Assembly: GCA_012798155.1 (NCBI GenBank)
Contig: JAAZNR010000794.1
Coordinates: forward strand, 1-8,460
Source of the DNA: Thermogutta sp.
GTDB taxonomy: Bacteria; Planctomycetota; Planctomycetia; Pirellulales; Thermoguttaceae
DNA: 8,460 bases
Reading direction: 5' to 3'
Under the pieces are notes generated by a model. It was not told the DNA's origin. It was given only the letters and a program-made list of their open reading frames with translations, and did no database searches. The translations under genes were made by a program, and so were the position numbers. Below, piece after piece: positions 1-6,403 of this stretch; within the stretch, counting starts at the first letter, position 1; the number at the start of each line of letters is the position of its first letter.

Positions 1-312
1 GCGGGCGATCCCATCCGCACCAGCTTCGAGGTCAACGGCCGGAAGGTGCAAGTCGATTGTGTCGGGCTGGTCGCCGTGCGGTTCGAGGAGGACGGGCATC
101 TCGAAGCCTTGGCCGCCGGCGGCCTACGACGGTTCGAAACCGACACGTTCCGCCTCGCGCTCGAGCAACCCGTCGATCTGGCCCTGTGGCGCCAGGCCGA
201 CGGCGAATACGCAGGAGTGCTCCAGGATTGTGCCGGTCCGGTTCCGCCGCCGCTCGCGGCGATCACCGCTCGCTGGTCCCGCCTGGCGGTTCCCACGCCG
301 CCGGGCGAGTGA
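1..312 (+). CDS. C-terminal fragment of an unidentified protein
   Basis: The reading frame is open from the first base and ends at a TGA at 310-312, giving 103 residues; the start lies outside the window. A GTG at position 46 is internal and need not be the real start. The fragment is mostly alternating hydrophobic and polar stretches (for example VQVDCVGLVAVRF and FRLALEQPVDLALWRQ), which suggests a β-rich C-terminal domain, followed by a short Pro-rich tail ending in PTPPGE. No catalytic motif or membrane segment is visible. It lies upstream of a run of secreted glycan-active proteins, so it may be the accessory end of another such enzyme, but that is only inference from context. I do not recognise the family. 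Base composition and reading direction match the neighbours. It appears to end its transcription unit before the promoter at 332. Confidence 0.8.
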   Translation, partial: AGDPIRTSFEVNGRKVQVDCVGLVAVRFEEDGHLEALAAGGLRRFETDTFRLALEQPVDLALWRQADGEYAGVLQDCAGPVPPPLAAITARWSRLAVPTPPGE

Positions 313-331
313 GCGTGACGGCAGTGCTCAG

Positions 332-361
332 TTGCGAACGGCTGACCGCAGGGGGTATAAT
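332..361 (+). promoter_or_regulatory. sigma70-type promoter for the enzyme cluster
   Basis: A perfect -10 box TATAAT occupies 356-361. It is preceded at an 18-nt spacing by TTGCGA (332-337), which matches the -35 consensus at four of six positions. It lies 20 nt after the upstream stop codon in a GC-rich sequence where AT-rich hexamers are rare, which makes chance less likely. The predicted transcription start is near 368, about 180 nt before the ATG at 547. No operator palindrome overlapping the boxes is evident. Confidence 0.65.
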
Positions 362-546
362 TCCGCCCTTGGCCGCCAAGTCAGGCAAGACAGTCACGCC
401 GGCAGTCCAGCCGCCGGCCGCCGACTGCGAGGCTATGAGCGTCCACCCGCCCGATGGCAGCACGCGCCGACCGCCTGCACGGCAGCGCGCCGTTGTCACC
501 TTCCCGAAAAAGACAATCTGACAGCCGCCCACGCAAGGAGATCGCC
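362..546 (+). other. Long untranslated leader before the first enzyme gene
   Basis: About 180 nt separate the predicted transcription start from the ATG at 547. The stretch has one small possible stem, GCCGGC at 398-403 pairing with GCCGGC at 413-418, but no recognisable riboswitch, tRNA or terminator. An in-frame ATG at 454 would add 31 Arg/Ser-rich residues and bury the signal peptide, so the region is treated as non-coding. Near-repeats of ggcagc..cgcgccg at 456-469 and 481-492 look like ordinary GC-rich similarity. Confidence 0.45.
535..540 (+). promoter_or_regulatory. Ribosome binding site that sets the start at 547
   Basis: AAGGAG lies 6 nt before the ATG at 547. It selects this start over the in-frame ATGs at 454 and 568, neither of which has a comparable purine-rich site, and it gives a protein that begins with a plausible signal peptide. 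Confidence 0.8.
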
Positions 547-3444
547 ATGCAGACATCCGGCCGCACCATGTTCATGGTCTTGTGCATGCTTGCATCCTCC
601 GCCGGGGCGCAGCCCCCAGGCGACGACGCCGGGGTTGTGGAAGACGAGGCCGTGGTTGTGGAAAATGCCTCGGCCCGACTGGCGCTCGACGGCCGCGGGC
701 GGGTCAGCGCGTTTTGCCGCCGCGACGGACGGAGTTTGCTCGCGGCCGGGAACGACGTGCCCTTCATGATGCTGCGGATCGGCGCCCAGTGGCACGCCGC
801 CGGGTCGGTGGCAGCCTCCGGCGAGGGGAACGAGCGGCAACTCCGGCTGACGTTCGAAGGCACGCCGGTCACGGCGCGGGCGGCCCTGCGGAGCCGCGGC
901 GAGTATTTCGAGGTCGAAACGGTGGCGCTGGACGGCGAGGGCAGCGAGACCGTGGAAGAGTGGCGTTTTGTGAACCTGCCGGTGAATCCGGCGGCCAACG
1001 TCGGCTCGTGGTTGAACGTGACGTGGGACGAGGATTTCGCCACGGCCGTGATTGCTTTGGAGGACAAGACCGAGGCTCGCGGCGCCCCGCGGTTTCAGGC
1101 CGCAGCGCACCGCAGCCTGGGCCTGGTGGGCCGCAAAGCCGCGGTCATTGCCTGTCCCACGGCGCGGCTCCTGGAAGTGATTCACGATATCGAGCTTGCA
1201 CACGGCCTCCCTTCGCCGACGCTGGGCGGGGAGTGGGCCAAGACCTCGCGCGAAGCCCGCAAGTCGTGGATGATCACCGGCCTGGCGACCGGCGGCAAGC
1301 GGCCGGCCTACGGTCCCGATCGGGTATTCGGGGTGGCAAAGAGCCTGGGCGTGGAGTACGTCGTCATCAGCCTCGGTTGGTGGAACAAGTCGCTCGGCAG
1401 CTATCCGATCAACACCGACTTATTTCCCGACGGAGTGGATTCGCTCAAGGCGGTGGCGGACGAAGCTCATGCGCTCGGCCTGAAGCTCGGCCTGCACGTG
1501 ATGACCGGCTCGATCTCGAAGAACGACCCCTACGTCGCGCCCGTGCCCGATCCGCGCTTCTTGCACGACGGCGAGGCCACGCTGGCGGCCGACGTGGACG
1601 CGGCGGCGAAGACCATCCCCACGCGGGAATCGGCGGCCGGTTTCGGCACGCGGAGCGGCTACTGGGCCTACGGCGGCGTGGACGTGCGGATCGACGACGA
1701 GATCATCCGCTACGGGGGCGTCGCGGAAGGCCCACCGGCCCTGACCGATTGCGTGCGGGGCGCTTACGGAACCCGCGCCGCCCCGCACAAGGCCGGCGCC
1801 AAGGTACGGCACATCGCCGAGCGTTACGGCTGGTATGTCGCCGGGCCGGAACTGGCCGCCGAGATCGGCCGCAACCTGGCCGAGCTTGTCAACCGCGCGG
1901 GCTTGGACATGATTTGCTTCGACGGCGCGGACGTGCAGGTCGATCCGCAGGTGCAGTTCTACCGCGGCCACCAGGTCGCGCAGTCGGTGTTGCGGCACGC
2001 GCGACGCGACGTGCTCCTGATCAGCAACGGTTCGACGCACTTTGGCTGGCACTGCATGGCCCGCGGCGGCGAGGAGGACGCCATGGCCCGCGGCTTCCAA
2101 CGATGGGTGGACGACCGAACCGTGCACGCCTGGGGCGAGTGGCATCGGGCCAACTTTCTCGTGCCTGATTTCAGTTGGGTCGGCATTTTCCCCCACACCC
2201 CCACAATCCCTGCCGCGCGGCCCGACGACGTGGAGCTGGTCTGCGCCCGCAGCCTGGGCTATGACGCGGCGATCGGCTGGGGCTTTGCCGCCTGCTACGG
2301 CGGAGCCTCGAACGTGGAGACCTTCAGCCGCAACGGCCGGCGGGAGGAGATCGCCGCGATCATCCGCACCTATGACAAGCTGCGGATGGAGGACCGCTTC
2401 CCCGCCGAGGTGCGCCGCCCATTGCGCGAACACGGCAGCGCGTGGCGTCTGCTGCCGGCGGAGGACGAAGCGAACGGCTATCGGCTGATCCCGGCACGCT
2501 ACGTGAAAAGCGGGATTCTCCGCGCGGGCGCGACGTGGCAAGTTCAAAACGACTTCGGCCCGCAACCGCTCCGCGTCCGCGTGGAGGCCCTGCCCGCCGT
2601 GGCGGCCTACGGCGCGGCCGAGAACCTGGTCGTGGCGGATTTCGCCAAGCTCGCGTTCACGGCCGGCGGCCATCCCGCGGCAAAGACCGCCATTCAGCTC
2701 ACCGGCGAGACGCATCCCCAGGCCGGCGCCGTGGCGCGATTGAGTTGCGTCGGCCCCCCGCCGGACTCGCCCTTTCCGCGGAAACTCGCCGGCCACGGGC
2801 AGCCCGCATGGGCGCAGGTCTCGGCGGCGTTGCCCGCCAAACTCGATCTTGGCCGCCATCGCGCCCTGGGGCTGTGGATCAAAGGCGACGGCAGCGGCGC
2901 GACCCTCAACGTGCAATTGGAATTGACGCCGCAGTCTTACCTGCATTTCTACCAGCCGATCGACTTCACCGGCTGGCGCTACTGCGAGCTGGGCGAACCC
3001 GAGGGCGACCGCGTGATGGACTACTTCACCTACGAGAAGCACGCGCTGCACGATCTCAAGCTCGACGGCTTCGGCGGCGTCACGCTCATGATCCTCAACC
3101 CGCCGCGCGGCCGCAACGTCGAGCTGGAACTCGGCCGCATCGAGGCCTTGTACGAGACGGGCGGGCAGTTGGTCAACCCGCGGATCGTCCTCGGCGGCGC
3201 GGCGATGGAACTGCCGGTCGCCCTCGAACCCGAGCAGTATCTGGAGACCGGCGACTGGTGGGGCACGCGCGACCCGGCGGTCTGCCGCGTCTTTGACGCC
3301 GACGGCAACGAACTCCGCCGCCTCACCCTGCCCGATCCGCCGGAACTGCCGGCAGGCACCTCCGCCGTCCGTTTCGAAGCCGCCGGCCAAGCGGTGCGTG
3401 GAAAGGTCACCGCGATGCTGTGGGACGACCAAGGGAAGCGCTAG
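547..3444 (+). CDS. Secreted glycoside-hydrolase-like TIM-barrel protein with C-terminal carbohydrate-binding-like domain
   Basis: The product has 965 residues. Residues 1-21 form a Sec signal peptide (hydrophobic MFMVLCMLASSAGA, probable cleavage after AGA). Residues 40-200 look like the N-terminal β-sandwich common in glycoside hydrolases of the GH31, GH36 and GH97 type (NASARLALDGRGRVSAF). A TIM-barrel-like region runs from about 215 to 640: strands VEYVVISLGWW (about 270-279) and LKLGLHVM are followed by LDMICFDGAD, where Asp459 or Asp462 sits at the usual end-of-strand-4 nucleophile position. Later conserved-looking stretches are LLISNGSTHFGWH and HAWGEWHRANF (about 527-537). The barrel is interrupted at about 344-421 by a module described separately. 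After about residue 690 comes a galactose-binding-like β-sandwich (ALGLWIKGDGSGATLNVQLEL) resembling CBM11-type folds. The likely role is cleavage of a polysaccharide outside the cytoplasm. The exact family, substrate and acid/base residue are unknown. It could also be an inactive carbohydrate-binding homologue. Confidence 0.75.
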   Translation: MQTSGRTMFMVLCMLASSAGAQPPGDDAGVVEDEAVVVENASARLALDGRGRVSAFCRRDGRSLLAAGNDVPFMMLRIGAQWHAAGSVAASGEGNERQLRLTFEGTPVTARAALRSRGEYFEVETVALDGEGSETVEEWRFVNLPVNPAANVGSWLNVTWDEDFATAVIALEDKTEARGAPRFQAAAHRSLGLVGRKAAVIACPTARLLEVIHDIELAHGLPSPTLGGEWAKTSREARKSWMITGLATGGKRPAYGPDRVFGVAKSLGVEYVVISLGWWNKSLGSYPINTDLFPDGVDSLKAVADEAHALGLKLGLHVMTGSISKNDPYVAPVPDPRFLHDGEATLAADVDAAAKTIPTRESAAGFGTRSGYWAYGGVDVRIDDEIIRYGGVAEGPPALTDCVRGAYGTRAAPHKAGAKVRHIAERYGWYVAGPELAAEIGRNLAELVNRAGLDMICFDGADVQVDPQVQFYRGHQVAQSVLRHARRDVLLISNGSTHFGWHCMARGGEEDAMARGFQRWVDDRTVHAWGEWHRANFLVPDFSWVGIFPHTPTIPAARPDDVELVCARSLGYDAAIGWGFAACYGGASNVETFSRNGRREEIAAIIRTYDKLRMEDRFPAEVRRPLREHGSAWRLLPAEDEANGYRLIPARYVKSGILRAGATWQVQNDFGPQPLRVRVEALPAVAAYGAAENLVVADFAKLAFTAGGHPAAKTAIQLTGETHPQAGAVARLSCVGPPPDSPFPRKLAGHGQPAWAQVSAALPAKLDLGRHRALGLWIKGDGSGATLNVQLELTPQSYLHFYQPIDFTGWRYCELGEPEGDRVMDYFTYEKHALHDLKLDGFGGVTLMILNPPRGRNVELELGRIEALYETGGQLVNPRIVLGGAAMELPVALEPEQYLETGDWWGTRDPAVCRVFDADGNELRRLTLPDPPELPAGTSAVRFEAAGQAVRGKVTAMLWDDQGKR
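622..663 (+). repeat. Two tandem 21-nt units just after the signal peptide
   Basis: Units at 622-642 and 643-663 match at 19 of 21 positions and encode DDAGVVE followed by DEAVVVE (residues 26-39), directly after the predicted signal-peptide cleavage site. The first unit shares a 14-nt exact block, gacgccggggttgt (625-638), with the start of the next gene (3482-3495), where it is read in another frame. Confidence 0.7.
1576..1806 (+). other. Phage-tail-like β module inserted in the TIM barrel
   Basis: Codons 344-420 of the 547-3444 protein encode ATLAADVDAAAKTI, then VRIDDEIIRYGG (380-391), then CVRGAYGT (402-409) and H414-K-A-G417-A-K-V420. The order 'TLA..ID.A..TI', 'I.DEI.RY', 'RG..GT', 'H..GA.V' is the pattern seen in many phage baseplate, tail and decoration proteins and in some bacterial surface proteins. 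It lies between the LGLKLGLHVM strand and the LDMICFDGAD strand, so it would protrude near the active-site face. That it folds as a separate small β domain and contacts substrate is inference. Confidence 0.55.
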
Positions 3445-3450
3445 AGGAGG
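3444..3450 (+). promoter_or_regulatory. Ribosome binding site overlapping the upstream stop codon
   Basis: GAGGAGG begins on the last base of the TAG stop (3442-3444) and ends 5 nt before the ATG at 3456. This supports the 3456 start over an in-frame GTG at 3420 that would overlap the upstream gene. It also suggests translational coupling between the two proteins. Confidence 0.8.
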
Positions 3451-3455
3451 TACCA

Positions 3456-6257
3456 ATGAAGACGGCGGTATTGTTAAGGAAGACGCCGGGGTTGTTATTG
3501 TTCTGGGGCGTTGCGGCACTGACGGTTTCGGCGGCAACCGCCGCGGACTTCTACGTCTCGCCAAGCGGCAGCGACGATCATCCGGGCACGCAAGAGAAGC
3601 CGTTCGCCACGCTCCAAGCGGCCGTGAACAGACTTCAACCCGGCGACACCCTCTGGATTCGCGGCGGCGTGTACCGGGAAACGGTCGTATTCCCGGCCGG
3701 GGGCACGGCGGAGAAGCCCGTCACGGTCAAGGCTTGCCGGGGAGAGAGAGTGGTCATCAGCGGCTGCGAGCCGATCGCCGGCTGGACCGTGCACGATAAG
3801 GCCAAGAACATCTGGAAGGCCCCGATGCCGTGGACGCTCGGCACGGGGCGCAACCAGGTCTTCTGCGACGGCCGGGTGATGATCGAGGCGCGGCATCCGA
3901 ACGAGCCTGCGCCGGGGCTGGAGATGTTCGTATCCGACCTCTCGCCGCTCTGGCCGACGTTCGGCGAGTTTTCCATTTCCGACCCCGCGAAGAATCCCGG
4001 CCGCGTGGTGAGCAAGTTGCTCGACGGCGACCCGCCCGATCACTGGAAGGGCGCGCTCTACTACGGCGTGCACTTTCAAGGCTGGTCGGCCCAGACGGGC
4101 GTGATCGAGCGTTCGGAGCCGGGCGCGATCCACGTCGGCGACCGCACCAACCAGTGGTGGTTTGCCCCCGCGGATTCCCACTGGCTCAAGAACGAAGAGG
4201 GACGCGGGATGATCGTCGGTCACATCAACGCGCTTGACCGGCCGGGCGAGTGGCATTGGCAGGACGGCATCCTTTATCTTATTCCGCCGTCGGGCGCCGA
4301 GCCGCGGAACGTCGAGGCCAAGCGCCGGCAGGTGGCCTTGGACCTCAGCGGGCGCGAGCACATCCGCATCGAGGGCATCGCCGTCGAGGCCGCCTCCGCA
4401 CGGTTGGAGGACTCGGCGCACTGCGTGTTCGACCGCTGCCGGTTCGATTACGTCTCGCACTTCACGCGGCTTTACAGCATCGGGCAGGTGGAGCGCGGGC
4501 GCGACACGATCAAGTCGGGCGAGACGGGCCTTTTCGTCAGCGGCCGTGACAACGCTTTTTCGAGCTGCGCCATCCGCTTCAGCGCGGGCGCCGGCATCCA
4601 TCTCCGCGGCTATCATCACACCATCCACAACTGCCTCATCGACGAGGTCTGCTACACCGCCCACTATTTCAACACGATCACCGATGCGGTCTCCGACTTC
4701 GCCGACTACGAGGACTTCCGCGTCGGCGGCCACGTGATCACCTACAACACCCTGCGCAACTCCGGCCGGCACTTCTTCAACATCTACGGCAACGGCACGA
4801 GCACCGCCTCGCGCGACCGCGGCCCGATGGATTACATGGCCACGCTGTTCGCCCACAACCATCTCTACAACGGCATGCTCCTGACGCGCGACGCGGGCTT
4901 CATCACCGGCTATTACGGTAGCGGCGGCACGCTCAACGGGCTGCGCACCCGCATCGCCTATAATGTGATGCACGACAACTACGACCTGTTCGGAATGCGG
5001 ATCAACGCCCTGGGCATGGTCTATCTCGATGCCGGCACGTGCGACGTGGAGCTGGACCACAACCTGCTCTGGGCCGCCCCCGGCTCCCACCAGCGGGCGA
5101 TGTGGTTCAACAGTTGCTGCGCCGACGTCCGCGAGCACGACAACGTGTTCCACCCGCGATTCACGGGCACGAGCGCCACGTTGAAGCCCGCCGATTTCCC
5201 CCAAGGGAAACCGTTCCGCTTCGGTCACGACTTCGACAACCCGCCGCCGGTTGCCGATTGGCCGCCGCTGAAAACGCAGCGCCTGGATATCAAAGCCGCG
5301 TCCTCGCAGGCGGGCGACCCCGGCCGGTTGAAGGACGGCGATTGGTTTGCGTTTGACGCCGTGAAGTTTGATGACGGCTGGCAATCGGCCGTGGTGCGGT
5401 TCGCCGGCGACGTGAAGGCGATCAACAGCGACCGCGCTGCGCGTGCCAAACCCCGCCACCGCAAAGCCACCGACCCGCTCGTGCTGGAGGCCGTCACCAA
5501 CGACGGCCGGCACGAGCAGATCAAAACCCAGTGGACGTTCATTCACAACGTCAGCGATGGCTGTTGGCTGCGGTTCAACCAGGTGCCGCTCGGCGAGGGC
5601 TACCGCCGCTTCCGCGTGGTTTACGGCAACACCAGTCCCGAGCCGCGTTGGCTGGAAGTGCGGCTCGATAGCGTTGACGGACCGCCGGCCGGCCGCGTGG
5701 ACCTGCCACAGACCGACGTTCCGCGTCAGCGCGGTCCCGCCGACAAGCCCACCACGAGCTACATCCAGATTTACGGCGAAGCCGTGGGCGAAATCTCCGA
5801 ATCGGCCGCCGGAACACGCGATGTGTTTGTCGTCTTCCGTTCCGCGGACGGCCGGCCGGTGGGCGAGTTCGAGTATTTCCGTTTCGAGCAGTACCGCGGC
5901 ACGATCCCGTTGCAAAAGGACGAGGTCAAACTCGAACTGCGGGCGGGCGGCAAGGACGGCGCGAAGCTCGGCGAGTTCCACCCGCGCTTCACCGGCGGCG
6001 CCGGCAAGTTCCGCGAGTTCGTCACGCCGCTGGAACCCGCCCGCGGCACACAGCCGCTTTTCCTCGTCGTGCGGTCCGCGCTGCCCGGCCCGGTCGGCGC
6101 CGTCGAGAGCCTCGATCTTCAAAGGGCGGACGGCTCCGCCGTCCTGAGGGGCATCGGCAACCCACCGCTCGTGCGCGGAGGCGAGATGGTTCTGCCGCAG
6201 CCGACGCATCCGCCCCGCGCGCGGCCGGCCGACAAATACGAGAAACCTGCACCGTAA
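3456..6257 (+). CDS. Secreted right-handed parallel β-helix protein with CBM6-like modules, probable polysaccharide-active enzyme
   Basis: The product has 933 residues and starts 11 nt after the previous stop. Residues 1-30 are a signal peptide (hydrophobic LLLFWGVAALTVSAATA). DFYVSPSGSDDHPGT, PFATLQAAVNRLQPGDTLWIRGGVYRE and KPVTVKA form the typical N-terminus of single-strand right-handed β-helix proteins such as pectate-lyase-like and GH120 or GH141-like enzymes. A segment with NQVFCDGRVMIEARHPNE interrupts the helix (about 110-300). The helix then resumes with coils such as HIRIEGIAVEAAS, HTIHNCLIDEVCYT and CDVELDHNLLWAAP up to about residue 590. From 611 on there are CBM6-like β-sandwich motifs: DGDWFAFDAVKFDDGW, WLRFNQVPLGEGYRRF (704-719) with LEVRLDSVDGPPAG, and VKLELRAGGKDG with TPLEPARGTQPLFLVV (about 824-880). 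The last 40 residues are Pro/Arg-rich. Catalytic residues cannot be assigned, so hydrolase and lyase both remain possible. Confidence 0.8.
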   Translation: MKTAVLLRKTPGLLLFWGVAALTVSAATAADFYVSPSGSDDHPGTQEKPFATLQAAVNRLQPGDTLWIRGGVYRETVVFPAGGTAEKPVTVKACRGERVVISGCEPIAGWTVHDKAKNIWKAPMPWTLGTGRNQVFCDGRVMIEARHPNEPAPGLEMFVSDLSPLWPTFGEFSISDPAKNPGRVVSKLLDGDPPDHWKGALYYGVHFQGWSAQTGVIERSEPGAIHVGDRTNQWWFAPADSHWLKNEEGRGMIVGHINALDRPGEWHWQDGILYLIPPSGAEPRNVEAKRRQVALDLSGREHIRIEGIAVEAASARLEDSAHCVFDRCRFDYVSHFTRLYSIGQVERGRDTIKSGETGLFVSGRDNAFSSCAIRFSAGAGIHLRGYHHTIHNCLIDEVCYTAHYFNTITDAVSDFADYEDFRVGGHVITYNTLRNSGRHFFNIYGNGTSTASRDRGPMDYMATLFAHNHLYNGMLLTRDAGFITGYYGSGGTLNGLRTRIAYNVMHDNYDLFGMRINALGMVYLDAGTCDVELDHNLLWAAPGSHQRAMWFNSCCADVREHDNVFHPRFTGTSATLKPADFPQGKPFRFGHDFDNPPPVADWPPLKTQRLDIKAASSQAGDPGRLKDGDWFAFDAVKFDDGWQSAVVRFAGDVKAINSDRAARAKPRHRKATDPLVLEAVTNDGRHEQIKTQWTFIHNVSDGCWLRFNQVPLGEGYRRFRVVYGNTSPEPRWLEVRLDSVDGPPAGRVDLPQTDVPRQRGPADKPTTSYIQIYGEAVGEISESAAGTRDVFVVFRSADGRPVGEFEYFRFEQYRGTIPLQKDEVKLELRAGGKDGAKLGEFHPRFTGGAGKFREFVTPLEPARGTQPLFLVVRSALPGPVGAVESLDLQRADGSAVLRGIGNPPLVRGGEMVLPQPTHPPRARPADKYEKPAP
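3458..3499 (+). repeat. Two tandem 21-nt units in the signal-peptide coding region
   Basis: Units at 3458-3478 and 3479-3499 agree at 16 of 21 positions and give the peptide repeat KTAVLLR then KTPGLLL at residues 2-15. The second unit matches the first unit of the 622-663 repeat at 16 of its first 17 positions, in the same unit register but in a different coding frame. Confidence 0.6.
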
Positions 6258-6261
6258 GTCT
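6234..6261 (+). repeat. Copy 1 of a duplicated gene 3' end
   Basis: This 28-nt segment covers the last seven codons (K-Y-E-K-P-A-P) and the TAA stop of the β-helix gene. It recurs 70 nt downstream at 6304-6331 with only two differences (6241 and 6248). Weaker similarity continues for some 20-30 nt beyond each copy. Confidence 0.8.
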
Positions 6262-6289
6262 TCCAACGCCTTCCGGGCCGCATTGCACG

Positions 6290-6312
6290 CCCGTATGATT
6301 CTGAAATACGGG
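6290..6312 (+). other. Intergenic hairpin, 7-bp perfect stem
   Basis: CCCGTAT (6290-6296) is the exact reverse complement of ATACGGG (6306-6312), with a 9-nt loop. There is no T-tract after it, so it is not a classical intrinsic terminator. It may protect or process the transcript between the β-helix gene and the next gene. CGGGC at 6274-6278 could instead pair with GCCCG at 6289-6293, which would exclude this stem. A -10-like TATGAT (6294-6299) lies in its left arm and loop but has no good -35 partner. Confidence 0.4.
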
Positions 6313-6331
6313 AAACCCGCACCGTAAGTCT
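6304..6331 (+). repeat. Copy 2 of the duplicated 3' end, non-coding
   Basis: It matches 6234-6261 at 26 of 28 positions and would still read K-Y-G-K-P-A-P-stop. The 70-nt offset puts it out of frame with the β-helix gene and after that gene's stop, so it is not translated as part of it. Its first nine bases form the right arm of the hairpin at 6290-6312. Confidence 0.8.
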
Positions 6332-6387
6332 CCAAGTCTTCCGCTAGGGCAACCGGCCGCGATGCCGGAGATGCTGCAAATCGCGAG

Positions 6388-6395
6388 AGAAAGGA
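6388..6395 (+). promoter_or_regulatory. Ribosome binding site for the gene starting at 6404
   Basis: The purine run AGAAAGGA ends 8 nt before the ATG at 6404. It decides between this ATG and in-frame ATGs at 6362 and 6371, which would add 14 or 11 mostly polar residues ahead of the signal peptide. Confidence 0.6.
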
Positions 6396-6403
6396 ACGCA
6401 TTC

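Noticed and set aside
454..546. Upstream in-frame ATG extending the first enzyme by 31 residues
   Set aside because: The added residues are polar and Arg-rich, would bury the signal peptide and have no ribosome binding site. AAGGAG is correctly spaced for 547.
1420..3564. A 714-codon open frame on the minus strand
   Set aside because: It is antisense to the first enzyme gene, has no recognisable domains, and has composition typical of a complementary-strand shadow.
6128..6144. Perfect 7-bp hairpin GGACGGC-TCC-GCCGTCC
   Set aside because: It lies inside the β-helix coding region, has no T-tract and is the kind of palindrome expected in GC-rich codons.
6290..6331. Intrinsic terminator after the β-helix gene
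   Set aside because: A stem is present, but the bases after it are AAACCCGCACCG with no run of T, so termination here is not supported.
3495..6401. A 968-codon open frame on the minus strand covering the β-helix gene
   Set aside because: It is exactly antisense to a well-supported gene with a signal peptide, RBS and clear fold motifs. Its translation is rich in Arg, Ala, Val and His without domain logic. Long antisense frames are common in GC-rich DNA.
6362..6403. Alternative ATG starts at 6362 and 6371 for the third enzyme
   Set aside because: They are in frame but would put a polar charged extension before the signal peptide. The purine-rich site fits 6404 better.
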